Below are positions 32,923 through 43,900 of a stretch of DNA of 64,000 nt, in pieces (the stretch's first letter is position 1; every line of letters begins with the position of its first letter). The DNA comes from Micromonospora chaiyaphumensis (lineage in GTDB: Bacteria; Actinomycetota; Actinomycetes; Mycobacteriales; Micromonosporaceae). The notes beneath the pieces were generated by a model that saw nothing but the letters and a program-made list of their open reading frames with translations, did no database searches and was not told the DNA's origin. Location of the stretch: NCBI RefSeq assembly GCF_900091435.1, contig NZ_FMCS01000001.1, positions 433,512-497,511 on the forward strand, in the 5' to 3' direction. Both the position numbers and the translations under genes were made by a program.

Positions 32923-35900
32923 ATGACCGCTCCGACCGGCCTGCCCCTCGTACTCTGCGGCCCGATCGTGCGCCGCGCCGACCCGACCGGCGTCACCGTC
33001 TTCGTCGCCCTGCGCGCCGAGTGCGCGGTGACGCTGACCGTCTTCGCGCTCGGCGCCGCCCCCGGCTACGCCCGCGGCGCCACCGTGGGCACCGGGACCC
33101 GGGCCACCGTCAAGCTCGCCGACCGGCTGCACGTGGCCGCGGTGACCGTCACCGGGGTGACCCTCGCCCCGGGCACCCTCTACGGCTACGACCTGGCGTT
33201 CGCGGGCGGGATGAGCGCGGGCAGCCTGTTCGAGCCCGACGTGGTGGCCGCCACCGCCGCCGCCGCCCGCACCGCGCTCACCTACCAGGGCCACCCGCAG
33301 GCGCCGGCCGCGGTGCCGGCGGTGCCCACCTTCGTCACCCCGCCGAGCGACCCCAACCAGCTGCGGATCTTCCACGGCTCGTGCCGCAAGCCGCACGGCG
33401 AGGGCCAGGACGCGTTCCCCGTCCTCGACCCGATCATCGCGGCCGCGGGCGGCGACCCGGCGCGCCGCCCGCACCAGCTCGTCCTCGGCGGCGACCAGAT
33501 CTACGCCGACGACGTGGCGGATCCGCTGCTCGGCATCATCCACGGCCACGACGCGCTGCCGGCCGTCGGCAGCGAGCCGGCGGTCCCGGCGTACGAGGGG
33601 GTCGCGGCGCGGCTGGGGCTCGCCCCGGAGGCGATGCCGGTCGGCACCAGCTCGCCGCCGACCGACCTGACGTACCTGCCGGGAAAGCGGGCCACCGCCA
33701 TGGCCCGGGACGCGAAGTTCACCTCCGGCGCCGCCGACAGCCACCTCATGTCGCTGCGCGAATACCTGTGCATGTACCTGCTGGCCTGGTCGGACGTGCT
33801 CTGGCCGGCGAGCTGGCCGACCTTCGAGCACGTGCTGCCCGCGGACACCCGCATCCTCAAGGACCCGCAGGACCGCCGGCCCGGCGAGACGGTCTACGAC
33901 CTGATGCGCGCCGGCCGGCCGTACTCGCCGAGCGCCCAGCAGAAGGAGATCATCGAGCGCTGGGAACGGTGGCAGCGGCAGGCCCTCGCGCTCACCGGCT
34001 TCCGGGCCGGCCTGGCCGCGGTGCGCCGGCAGCTCGCCAACGTGACGACGTACATGGTCGCCGACGACCACGAGGTCACCGACGACTGGAACATGACCCG
34101 GTCGTGGGTGGACGCCGCCGTGGTCACCTCGCCGCTGGGCCGGCGGATCGTGCGCAACGCCATGGCCGCCTTCGTGGTCTTCCAGGCCTGGGGCAACACC
34201 CCGGAACGGTTCGCCGAGAGCGGCGCCGCCGGGGAGGCCGGCCGGGCCGCGCTCACCGCGCTGCGCGGCTGGTCGGCCGCGCCGAACGACGCCGACGACC
34301 TGGCCCTGCGTACCCGGTTGGGGTTGCCCACCGGGGTCACCCCGGAGGGCAGGCTGGTCCGCCCGGCCGGCGCGCTGACCTACCACTACACGGTCACCTG
34401 GCCGCGGTACCAGCTCATCGCGCTGGACACCCGGACCTGGCGGCAGTATCCGGGCGGTCCCGGCCACCCCGGCGGCCTGCTGCTGGACGACGACCCGCTC
34501 GACGCGATGCTCACCGGCGGCGGGGTGCTCGGCGACGACGGGGTCACCGTGGTCGCGCAGCCGGTGGCGCTGTTCGGCGTGCCGATCCTGGAACAGTTCG
34601 CCCAGCCGCTGGCCAAGGCCATCGCGGGCCGCTGGACGGCCGACGCCGAGGACGCCTGGGTGGCCAGCGACGCCGCCGTGCACAAGGTGCTGGCCCGGCT
34701 CTTCGCCGCCGCGCCGCCCGGCCCCGACGGGGTACGCCGCCGGCGGATCGTCATGCTCGGCGGGGACATCCACTTCGGCTCGGCCGAGCGGATCCGCTAC
34801 TCGGCGACGCTCCCCTACACCTGCGGGCCAGACCGCGCGAAGCCGTACGAGGGGGTCAACCGCACCGAGGGCGTGCTCGCCGGCTTCGTGGCCAGCGCGT
34901 TCCGCAACGAGGACATGGCGACGCGGGCCCTGCACGACGTCGGCTACGTGCCGCTGCTCGACGGGACCGGCCGGATCGACCTCGTCGGCTGGGCCAACGA
35001 GCGGCCCGACAAGGAGGGCCAGCGGATGCAGGCCGGCGTGCAGGTGACCGTCGGGGCCGACGCCACCACCGGCTGGTGGGTGTCCGGCCGGCCCTCGGTC
35101 AGCGACTACGACGCCCTGAAGATCCTCGGCCGGCAGCCCGAGTGGAACGTGTACGTGCAGTTCCTCCGGCACGACGAGGCCGACCCGGAGGTCCACCGGG
35201 ACGGCACCCCGGCGGCCGTGGTGGACCCGGCCGGGCTGCCACGCGACCAGGCGCTCGCCCAGTACCTGGCGGCGGCCCGCAACCTGGACCACTACAAGGG
35301 CTCCTGGGGCAACGGGAAGGAGATCGTCGGCCGCAACAACCTCGGCGAGATCACCTTCGACTGGCCGGCCGGCGAGTGCAAGACGGCCACCCAGCGGCTC
35401 TGGTGGCACCTGCCCGGGGAGAACCGGGCCGCGGCGCTCACCACGTACACCGTGGACCTGTCCTTCGGCTGCTCCCTGACCACGCCGGCGCCGTACGGCG
35501 GGTTCGTGCTGCGCGCCGGCGACCAGGACGCCACCGGCACGGCGCTCGCCCGCTACGACGGGGTCGAGCGCCCGGCGGCGCTGGTCACCGAGCGCTGGGT
35601 GAGCCGGCTCCAGCAGGACCTCGCCACTCTGGGCTTCCGCACCCCCGGCGCGACCGACGGCAGCTACGGCCTCATCACCTACTGGGCGGTGCGGGAGTTC
35701 CAGGCGTACGCCCGGGGGGAGCGCGCGGCCGTCGAGCCGGCGGGAGCGACCGCGCCCCGGTGGTCGGACCGGCTGCAACCGGTCGACGTGCCGGAGTCCG
35801 AGCGCTACCTCGGGCCGATCAGCGGGGTGGCCGACCTGGCCACCCAGGTCGCCATCAAGCACTGGCTGGACAAGCGCTGGCGCTGCCCCGTGGTGGTGGA

Positions 35901-37287
35901 GTCCTGGCAGGTCGCCGGGGACACCCTCCAGCGGCTGACCCAGCCGAACGTCTGGCTCTTCGACGAGGTCACGGCCACCGACCAGCGGCTCTACTCGCGG
36001 GTGGTGACCGGCCGGCCAGCCGGGGCGGGCAACCCGCCGCCCGGGCACCCGGAGCTGATCCGGCTCGGCGCGTACCGGGGGCACGCCACCGACGCCGAGT
36101 GGAGCGGGCCGGTGCTCGACCCGGAGTCGGAGCTGCTGCCGGAGGCGCTGCTGCCCCGCCCGCAGGACCACGGCACCGGGCCCACGTTGACCGCGCTGGC
36201 CGCCGCGATCGCGGCCGGCGGCGACCCCGGCGCCCGCGCCGCCCGGCAGCTCTCCACCTTCAAGGTGCTCCGCGCGGTCGCCGAGAACCGGGTGCCCGAC
36301 GCGGCCGGCGGCTGGTTCGACGCCGTGTCGGCCGACGACCCGGCGGTGCTCCGGTTCGGCCCGTTCGGCTGGCGCGCCGACGGGCCGCGGACCGCGCCCA
36401 CCACGCTGCCCCCGGCACTGGACATCGGTGCCGAGCCCGGCGAGATGTGGGCGTACCTGGCCTGGCTGCGGGCCACCGACCGGGACGCGTACGACGCGCT
36501 CGGCGGGCTCGGCGGGATCAACGCGGTGCCCGGCTGGGGCAAGGACGGCGGCGGGCTGCTCCACCCGGAGCTGCGGGTGCTGCGGGCCCGCCCGGCGGAG
36601 ACCGACTCGACCGGCGCGGCCCGCGAATCGGTGGGCACCACGCTGGAGCTGCTCGGGCTGCGCTCCTGGCACTGGATGCACCGGTACGCGCTGGCCCTGC
36701 GCGGCCACGACGGGGTGCGCCGGGGCATGTGGACGGTCGCCCGGCAGCGGCTGCACGACCTGCTCGTCACCGACTGGGACTCGCCGGACCCGGCGGCCAC
36801 CCCGACGGTGCCCGGGGTGACCGGCGCCGACGGGCAGCCCCGCCGGGCCCGGATCGGCGACCTGTTCACCTCCGAGCGGTCGGTCGCGCTGCTCGCGTGC
36901 TGGCAGCAGTACCGGGCGCACCAGCTCGTCGCGGTCGGCCCGCCCGCCTCGGTGGGTGAGAAGCCGGAGTTCCGCTCCCGGCCCCGGGCGGCCAGCGAGC
37001 TGCACACCGTGCTGACCCGGGCGAGGGCGCTGCAGAACTTCGACGGCCCGCCCACCGGGTGGACCGACGCCCACGAGACCGCGCTCGTCAGCGCGATCCG
37101 GCAGGTGGTGGGTGCCGACGCGCCGGTGGCCACCGCGCTGGCCCGGCTTGTCGACTGGCCCGTCTGGCCGACCGGGCACCGCTACACGCTGCCCCTGTCG
37201 GCGCTGCCGGCGGGCGAGCGGGCCCTTTCGGCCGCCCGCGGCTCGCTGCGGCTGGACCTGAGCGACCTGCCGCGGGTGACGGCATGA
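32923..37287 (+). CDS. Giant PhoD-like phosphatase with peptidoglycan-binding repeat
   Basis: A 1454-residue protein without signal peptide. Residues 1-130 resemble the Ig-like N-domain of PhoD phosphatases. The metallophosphatase core follows with FHGSCRKPHGEG (near 150), LVLGGDQIYADDVADP (near 188), YMVADDHEVTDDWNMT (near 380) and VMLGGDIHFGSAE (near 612); the Asp, His and Asn residues needed for metals are present. Near 890-940 a peptidoglycan-binding-like repeat reads VSRLQQDLATLGFRTPGATD, then GSYGLITYWAVREFQAYA. The last 450 residues match nothing I know. Ordinary PhoD proteins are about 500 residues. It opens the large co-directional block. The ATG at 32923 follows GAAGGG. Confidence 0.8.
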   Translation: MTAPTGLPLVLCGPIVRRADPTGVTVFVALRAECAVTLTVFALGAAPGYARGATVGTGTRATVKLADRLHVAAVTVTGVTLAPGTLYGYDLAFAGGMSAGSLFEPDVVAATAAAARTALTYQGHPQAPAAVPAVPTFVTPPSDPNQLRIFHGSCRKPHGEGQDAFPVLDPIIAAAGGDPARRPHQLVLGGDQIYADDVADPLLGIIHGHDALPAVGSEPAVPAYEGVAARLGLAPEAMPVGTSSPPTDLTYLPGKRATAMARDAKFTSGAADSHLMSLREYLCMYLLAWSDVLWPASWPTFEHVLPADTRILKDPQDRRPGETVYDLMRAGRPYSPSAQQKEIIERWERWQRQALALTGFRAGLAAVRRQLANVTTYMVADDHEVTDDWNMTRSWVDAAVVTSPLGRRIVRNAMAAFVVFQAWGNTPERFAESGAAGEAGRAALTALRGWSAAPNDADDLALRTRLGLPTGVTPEGRLVRPAGALTYHYTVTWPRYQLIALDTRTWRQYPGGPGHPGGLLLDDDPLDAMLTGGGVLGDDGVTVVAQPVALFGVPILEQFAQPLAKAIAGRWTADAEDAWVASDAAVHKVLARLFAAAPPGPDGVRRRRIVMLGGDIHFGSAERIRYSATLPYTCGPDRAKPYEGVNRTEGVLAGFVASAFRNEDMATRALHDVGYVPLLDGTGRIDLVGWANERPDKEGQRMQAGVQVTVGADATTGWWVSGRPSVSDYDALKILGRQPEWNVYVQFLRHDEADPEVHRDGTPAAVVDPAGLPRDQALAQYLAAARNLDHYKGSWGNGKEIVGRNNLGEITFDWPAGECKTATQRLWWHLPGENRAAALTTYTVDLSFGCSLTTPAPYGGFVLRAGDQDATGTALARYDGVERPAALVTERWVSRLQQDLATLGFRTPGATDGSYGLITYWAVREFQAYARGERAAVEPAGATAPRWSDRLQPVDVPESERYLGPISGVADLATQVAIKHWLDKRWRCPVVVESWQVAGDTLQRLTQPNVWLFDEVTATDQRLYSRVVTGRPAGAGNPPPGHPELIRLGAYRGHATDAEWSGPVLDPESELLPEALLPRPQDHGTGPTLTALAAAIAAGGDPGARAARQLSTFKVLRAVAENRVPDAAGGWFDAVSADDPAVLRFGPFGWRADGPRTAPTTLPPALDIGAEPGEMWAYLAWLRATDRDAYDALGGLGGINAVPGWGKDGGGLLHPELRVLRARPAETDSTGAARESVGTTLELLGLRSWHWMHRYALALRGHDGVRRGMWTVARQRLHDLLVTDWDSPDPAATPTVPGVTGADGQPRRARIGDLFTSERSVALLACWQQYRAHQLVAVGPPASVGEKPEFRSRPRAASELHTVLTRARALQNFDGPPTGWTDAHETALVSAIRQVVGADAPVATALARLVDWPVWPTGHRYTLPLSALPAGERALSAARGSLRLDLSDLPRVTA

Positions 37288-37315
37288 CCGGCGGTACGCG
37301 AGGACGGGAGCTGCG

Positions 37316-40300
37316 ATGACCGAGCCGAAGAACGTGCTCGCCCTGCTCTGGGACGAGATCAAGCTGTTCGCCGAGCCGGTGCTGGCCGCGTACGACCCGT
37401 GGCGGCGGGCGCGGCTGATGCGCGCGCTGGGCTGGGACCTGGAGGCGGTCAGCGGCTTCGACGCCGCGCGCTTCGAGGAGTGGGCGGCCACCGTCGGGGA
37501 CGCCCTGGAGGCGCTCGCGGCGGTGCGCGACGACGCGAAGCTCGACAGCATCGCCGGCCTCACCAAGCTGGGCGAGGCCGTCGGCGGGGTGGTCGGCAAG
37601 ATCGGCGACCTGCCCACCGTGAAGAACGGCCTGCCGGACGTGCCCGGCCTCGCCGAGGAACTGGCCGACGATCTGGTCGACCTGCTGGTGCTGACCTACC
37701 TGCTGCGCCGGGCGCCCTGGGTGGTGCCGCTGCTCGACCTGCTCGGCCTGGTCGACCCGGCCGCCGCCAACCCGCCCAGCGCACCGATGCCGCCGGGTGA
37801 CTCGCCGGTCCGGCTGCCGAAGCGCCGCGACGAGCTGCACCTGGACCGGGTGGTCGACCTGGTCCGCGACCCCGGCGCGTACTTCCGGGACCGGTACGCG
37901 CCGCAGGGTCTGGACACCCCCGAGGGAGTGGCCGAGTTCTCCGCCCGGCTGCTGCCGCGGCTGGCCCGGGCGCTGCGGGCCCTCGGCCTCGACGCCGATC
38001 AGGGCGTCCGGCCCGACCTCGGACCCGACCAGGGCGAGGTGGGCCGGCGGCTGGCGGACAGCCTGCTGCGGCTGCGGTTCAGCGGCCTGCGCACCCCCGA
38101 CGGCACGCCGCCGCCCGGTGCCGGGCTGGCGCCCTGGACCCCCACCTTCGGTCTCGGCGCCACCCTCGGGCTGGCCAGTTGGGACGGCCGGTTCACGGTG
38201 ATCCTCGCCCCGACCGGCGAGGCGCGCCTGGACGGCGCCATCGGCAAGTGGACGGTCGCCACCGAGCTGAGCGGCGCCGGGCCGGCGCTGGCGATCAACA
38301 GCGCGGGCGTGACCTTCAGCGGCGACGCCGCGGTGGTGAAGTGGGCCGCCGAGGTCGCCCGGATCGCCCCGGCCGGGCAGCCCGGCTGGATCCTCGGCGC
38401 GCCCGGCGGCACCCACCTCGCCGTCGAGCAGCTCGTCATCGACGGCCGGGCCACCCTGGGCGCGGGCCGCGACGACGTCGAGCTGAGCATCCGCGCCGGA
38501 CGGGCCGAACTGGTCGTCCGGGCCGGCGACGGCGACGGCCTGCTGGCCAAGCTGCTTCCCGCCGACGGGCTGCGGGTCGGCCTCGACCTCGGCCTCGCCT
38601 GGTCGATGCGCGGCGGGCTGCACCTGTCCGGCGCGGCCGCGCTCGCCGCCGAGTACCCGGTGCACCTGTCCTGGCACGGGCTGGGCATCGAGGGGCTGCG
38701 GATCGCGCTGGAGGCGTCCACCGCCACCCGGGCGCTGAGCCTGACCCTGACCACCACGGTCCGGGCCGCGCTGGGCCCGCTGCACGTCGTCGTGCAGAAC
38801 ATCGGTGTCGCGGCCGACCTGACCTTCCCGCCCGCGCTGCCCGCCGAATCCGGTGACCGGGCCACCGGCGGCAACCTGGGTGCGGCGAACCTGCGCCCCC
38901 GGTTCAAGGGCCCGGACGGCGTCGGGCTGCGGATGGACAACGGCATCGTCTCCGGCGGCGGCTACCTCTTCGTCGACGAGGCCCGCGGCATGTACGCCGG
39001 GGTGCTCCAGCTCGGCATGACCTCCACCACGCCGCTGGCCCCCATGAAGGGCTTCCGGCTCCAGGCCACCGCCATCCTGAACACCCGCAACCCGGACGGC
39101 AGCCGGCTCACCGAGGCCGACGGCGGGCACACCTTCTCGCTGCTGCTGGCCGGCACGTACGAGTGGTTCCCCGGGCTGATGCTGTTCTGGGGCATCTCCA
39201 TCACCGGCCTCGGCCTGGTCGTCGGCTGGAACCGGCGGACCAACCCGGAGGAGGTGCGCAACGCCGCCCGCGCCGGCACCCTGGACGCGCTGCTCTTCCC
39301 GGCGGACCCGGTCGGCAACGCGCCCGCGGTCATCGCCACGCTGAGCCGGATCTTCCCGGTCGACACCACGGGCACCGTGCTCGGCGCGATGGTCCGGCTC
39401 AACTTCCTCGGCGGTCAGGTCGTCGCCGACCTCGCGGTGCTGGTCGAGTTCCCCGACCCGGTGCGCATCCTGCTGCTCGGCAAACTGGTCATCGACTTCA
39501 AGGACGCGGGGAAGTTCCGGCTCGACTCGGCCGGCATCGTCGACTTCGCCAAGCGGGAGATCAGCGTCGACGCCGCGCTGATCGACTCGAAGCTGTTCGG
39601 CCGGCCGGTCTCCGGGGAGATGGCACTGCGCGCCCGGTGGGGCGAGGGCAGCACCTTCGCGGTCTCGATAGGCGGCTTCCACCCGCGTTACGACCCGCCG
39701 CCCGGCTTCCCGCCGGTCAAGCGGTTCACCATCGCCCTGCAGAAGTCCGGCAAGGGATTGAATCTCAGCGCCTACCTCGCGGTGACCAGCAACACGGCCC
39801 AGTTCGGGGCCGAGCTGAAGCTGCACTTCGAGGGCGGCGGCTTCGTCATCGACGGGCGTGCCTGGCTCGACGTGATGTTCCAGTTCAAGCCGTTCTGGTT
39901 CACCGCCGAGATCGGCGCCACGGTGTCGCTGAAGTTCAAGGACAAGGAACTGCTGGCGGTCAACCTGCTGGTCGGGATCAGCGGTCCCGGCCCGTGGAAG
40001 GCGTGGGGCGAGGCGCGGATCAAGTTCCTGTTCTGGGAGGTGTCGGCGAAGTTCACCTGGACCGACGGGGACACCGCCGCGGCCGACGAGCCCACCTACG
40101 TCGACGCCGGCGAGGCGCTGCGCGCGGCGCTGTCCGCCCCCGAGGCGTGGGAGGTCCGCCCCGCCATCACCGCCGGGGAGCCGGTCACCCTGCGCGACCT
40201 GGCCGGTTGGAGCGGCCCCGTGCTGCTGCAACCGGGCGCCCTGCTCTCGGTGCGGGAGAACGTGCTGCCGCTGGACACCGAGCTGTCCCGGATGGGCACT

Positions 40301-40933
40301 TCCCGGATCAGCGGCCCGAACCGGTTCACCCTGACCGGGGTGAGCGTCGGCGCCGGCGACGACAAGCTGGCCGGCGCGCTGGGCGAGCCGGTCGAGGACG
40401 ACTTCGCCCCCGGCCAGTTCCGGGACCTGTCGCCCGAGGAGCAGCTCACCACCCCCGGGTTCGTCCGCCTGGCCGCCGGCCGCACGGTGGCGCTGCCCGA
40501 CGGCACGGCGCTGCCCGACACCGCGCTCACCGCGTTCGCCCCGCTGAGCGACGACTCGGCGTACGACCGGATCGTCATCGACGACCCGGACGCCGCCGGC
40601 CGGCCGCTGCCCGCGGCACGCGGCCTCGCCGCCACCCGCGGCGGCGACCTGCTGGCCCGGTTCGCGGCCACCGCGCCGGCCGCCTTCGCCGGCAGCCGCC
40701 GCGCCGGGCCCGCCCGGTTCACCGGCCCGGCCCTCGGCCTCGCCGACGCCGGCCCCGGCGACGCCGGATTCACGCCGCCCGCGCCGCGCCGCGCCGCCGA
40801 CCGCGGGCCGGTCCCGGCACCGCGCGCCGCGGCCGGGGCCACCGAACCGTCCCGCCGTGCCGGCACGCTGCGCCGGCCCCGGGTCCGGGTGCCGCGCCCC
40901 CGGCTCGTCCCCGCCGAACTGGAGGTCCGCTGA
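37316..40933 (+). CDS. Large beta-rich protein, DUF6603-like
   Basis: A 1205-residue protein with no signal peptide. After a helical N-terminus (residues 1-170) it becomes a long run of amphipathic beta strands with alternating hydrophobic residues, for example FTIALQKSGKGLNLSAYLAV and AWLDVMFQFKPFWFTAEIGA, then TVSLKFKDKELLAVNLLVGI. This resembles DUF6603-type proteins as I remember them; family assignment is from pattern only. The fold could be an extended sheet or groove. The last 100 residues are Pro/Arg/Ala-rich, ending LRRPRVRVPRPRLVPAELEV. It begins 28 bases after the phosphatase gene and ends 1 base before the next start. Confidence 0.7.
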   Translation: MTEPKNVLALLWDEIKLFAEPVLAAYDPWRRARLMRALGWDLEAVSGFDAARFEEWAATVGDALEALAAVRDDAKLDSIAGLTKLGEAVGGVVGKIGDLPTVKNGLPDVPGLAEELADDLVDLLVLTYLLRRAPWVVPLLDLLGLVDPAAANPPSAPMPPGDSPVRLPKRRDELHLDRVVDLVRDPGAYFRDRYAPQGLDTPEGVAEFSARLLPRLARALRALGLDADQGVRPDLGPDQGEVGRRLADSLLRLRFSGLRTPDGTPPPGAGLAPWTPTFGLGATLGLASWDGRFTVILAPTGEARLDGAIGKWTVATELSGAGPALAINSAGVTFSGDAAVVKWAAEVARIAPAGQPGWILGAPGGTHLAVEQLVIDGRATLGAGRDDVELSIRAGRAELVVRAGDGDGLLAKLLPADGLRVGLDLGLAWSMRGGLHLSGAAALAAEYPVHLSWHGLGIEGLRIALEASTATRALSLTLTTTVRAALGPLHVVVQNIGVAADLTFPPALPAESGDRATGGNLGAANLRPRFKGPDGVGLRMDNGIVSGGGYLFVDEARGMYAGVLQLGMTSTTPLAPMKGFRLQATAILNTRNPDGSRLTEADGGHTFSLLLAGTYEWFPGLMLFWGISITGLGLVVGWNRRTNPEEVRNAARAGTLDALLFPADPVGNAPAVIATLSRIFPVDTTGTVLGAMVRLNFLGGQVVADLAVLVEFPDPVRILLLGKLVIDFKDAGKFRLDSAGIVDFAKREISVDAALIDSKLFGRPVSGEMALRARWGEGSTFAVSIGGFHPRYDPPPGFPPVKRFTIALQKSGKGLNLSAYLAVTSNTAQFGAELKLHFEGGGFVIDGRAWLDVMFQFKPFWFTAEIGATVSLKFKDKELLAVNLLVGISGPGPWKAWGEARIKFLFWEVSAKFTWTDGDTAAADEPTYVDAGEALRAALSAPEAWEVRPAITAGEPVTLRDLAGWSGPVLLQPGALLSVRENVLPLDTELSRMGTSRISGPNRFTLTGVSVGAGDDKLAGALGEPVEDDFAPGQFRDLSPEEQLTTPGFVRLAAGRTVALPDGTALPDTALTAFAPLSDDSAYDRIVIDDPDAAGRPLPAARGLAATRGGDLLARFAATAPAAFAGSRRAGPARFTGPALGLADAGPGDAGFTPPAPRRAADRGPVPAPRAAAGATEPSRRAGTLRRPRVRVPRPRLVPAELEVR

Positions 40934-40934
40934 C

Positions 40935-43900
40935 ATGGGTGGCCTGCGTTTCCTGCCCTGGGTACGCGACGGCGTCGCCCGCGTGGTCGCCGACACGGAC
41001 CCGCTCGCCGGGGCCCTCCCCCGGGCCCGCGCCGCGGTCGACCTGACCGTCACCGCGCTGGGCACCGAGACCGCGACCGGGGCGACCCGGGAGATCACCG
41101 GCACCTCGACAGCGCTGCTGCACGGCCCCGGCGACGTCGTCGGCGTCGACCCCGACGAGGTGATCCGCAGCTTCCCGGCACCGGGCGCGGAGAACGTCGA
41201 GGTGTCGATGTTCGCGGCCGTCGAGTTCGACCGCCCCGACCTGCCCTGGCTCTACACCCCGGCTCGGCCGGACGCCAACGGCGGGCTGCGCCCCTGGCTG
41301 GTGCTGGTCGTCGTGCCCGTGGACGGGGGCGGCGAGCTGCGCACCGAGGCCGGTCAGGCGCTGCCCCGGCTGGCCACCACCGTCCGCCAGCTGCCGGCGC
41401 TGGCCGAGTCGTGGGCCTGGGCGCACGCCCAGGTGCTGGTCATCACCGAGGACGAGGACGTCGCCGCGGTGATCGCCACCGCGCCGGAGCGGACCCTGTC
41501 CCGGCTGGTCTGCCCCCGCCGGCTCGCCGCGGGCGCCGAGTACCTGGCCGCCGTGGTCCCGGCGTTCGAGGCGGGCGTGCGGGCCGGACTCGGCGAGCCC
41601 GTGGCGGACAGCGGTCCCCTCGCCCCGGCCTGGGGACCCGGGTCGGCGCACCCCGGCCCGGACGACGCCGTGCTGCTGCCCGTCTACCACCACTGGACGT
41701 TCCGCACCGGGCCCGACGGCGACTTCGAGTCCCTCGCGCGCCGGCTGCGGGCCCGGCCGCTGCCGGCGGACGTCGGCCGGCAGCCGGTGGACATCGCCGC
41801 GCCCGGCGGCGGCCTGCCGGCGCAGGCGCAGGAGGGCGTCGAGGGCCGCTCGGTGCTCGGCTTCGAGGGCGCGCTGGCCTCGCCCGCGATGACCCCGACC
41901 GCCTGGGCCGACGACGTCCGCACCGCCTGGCAGGGCGCCCTGACCGGGCTGCTGCGGCACTCCGCCGACCGGCTCACCCCGCCGCTCTACGGCGACCTGC
42001 ACAGCCAGGAGACCCAGCTTCCCGCGCCCGGCGCGGAACCGCGCTGGCTGGCCGGCCTGAACCTGGACCCGCGGCACCGCGCCGCCGCCGCGCTCGGCAC
42101 CCAGGTCGTGCAGCGGCACCAGGAGGACCTGGCGGCGGCGGCCTGGCAGCGGGCCGCCGAGATCCGCGAGGCCAACGAGCAGTTGCGCCGCGGCCAGGCC
42201 GCCCGCGACACCGCCGAGGCCCTGTACGCCCGCCGGGTCGACCCGGACGCGCCCGGCGCCACGGTCGGCGACGACCGGCTGGTCGCCCTCACCCGGCCGG
42301 TGCACGACCTGGTCGAGGTGCCGCAGCCGGGGCTGGCGGCCGACGCCGCCGAGCCGCTGGACCGGCGCCTCGCCGGCAACCCGGGCGCGGCGGCGGCCAC
42401 CTCCGCGTCGGTGCGCCGGCTGCTGCGCCCGCGCGGTCCGCTCGCCCGGCGGGTCGACACCGACGGGGCGGCGGCGCTGACCCGGCTGGCCGGCGGCGCC
42501 AGCGCGGTCCCGGCCGCCCGGGTGCCGGCGGGCGGCGCCGTGCTCGACACGCTGGTCAGCGACGGGCGCGGGGTGGGCGACCTGACCCGGGCGGTGATCG
42601 AGGCGGCCGCCGCGAACCCGTGGTGGCACACCGGCGGCACCGGCGTGCGCGCCCTCGCCGCCCCGGCCACCGCGCTGGCCGCCGACGACCCGGTCACCCG
42701 GGTGGTCACCAACGGCGGTGACCTGCTCACCGGGGACCGGTTCTTCGTCGGCGCGGCCGACGGCCGGCTGTTCGAGCGGCGCCGGCTCGGCCCGGACCGC
42801 TGGGTGTGGCGGGACCACGGCGCCCCGCCCGGCACCGCGGTCGCCACCTCCGGCGCCGTCCTGGCCCCCGGCCGGGTGTACGTGCGGACCCACGACAGCC
42901 GGCTGTTCGAGCGGAGCTGGGACGGGGACCGGTGGGTGTGGGCGGACTGCGGCGCACCGGCCGGCGGCGTGCACAGCCGCCCGGCGGCCGGCGGCGGACT
43001 GATCTACGTGCTCGGCGGCGACACCGCCCTGTGGCGGTTCGACCCGACCGCCCGCTCCTGGACCTCGCTGGGCACCCCGGTCGGCGGCAACGAACGGCTC
43101 TGGGGCACACCCCGGCCGTCCTTCGTCGGCGTGCTGGTCGCCACCAGCAGCAACCGGCTGTTCGCCCACAACGGGCAGTGGCGGGGGTTCACCGGCCCGG
43201 CCACCTGGGGCTCCCCGGCCGCCGAGCACCTCTACCCCAACCGGCAGTACGGGATCGAGTACGTCACGCCGGACGGCCGGCTGGTGTCGCTGTTCTCCGA
43301 CGGGTCGACGTACCTGCACGACCCGGCACCCGACGGCCGCCGGGTGGTGTCGCTGGCGCAGGAGGCGGCGCCGTTCGGCAACGAGGAGGAGCTGGCGATC
43401 GTGACGCTCGCCGCCAGCACCGCCAACTCCGCCGATGTCCGCCTGATGACCCGCTACCTCTGGTACCACGACATCCAGGAGCGCTACCTCTGGGCGTGGC
43501 GCACCGAGACCACGCAGGTGCCGCCCGGCGGGTTCGGCGCGCACCGGCCCGGGCCGCTGGTCGGCGACTCGCGCAACGGCGAGCTGTTCGCGATCACGGC
43601 GGACGGCCGGCTCACCTCGTGGCGCTGGGGCTACCCGGCGCCGACCGCCTGGGTCGACCACGGCACCCCGGCCGACCCGCGCGGCAGCGGACCCGCCGAC
43701 GCGCCCGCCCCGGCGCACGTGCGGTTCGCCCCGAAGGTGGGGCTGCTGTCCTCGCTGGTCTTCACCCACACCGTCACCCAGGGCGCCGGCAGCCGGCCGC
43801 GTACCCAGGTCGCGCACAGCCTCGCCGAGGACGGCGCGGTCCGCGAGCCGGCGCTGACCGCCGCGGTGGACGGGCCGGCCGTCCCGGCGGTCGCCCGGGC

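Noticed and set aside
32863..37617. Very long open frame on the minus strand opposite the PhoD-like gene
   Set aside because: Its composition (Gly/Arg/His/Pro-rich) and lack of motifs show it to be a GC-bias shadow of the plus-strand gene.
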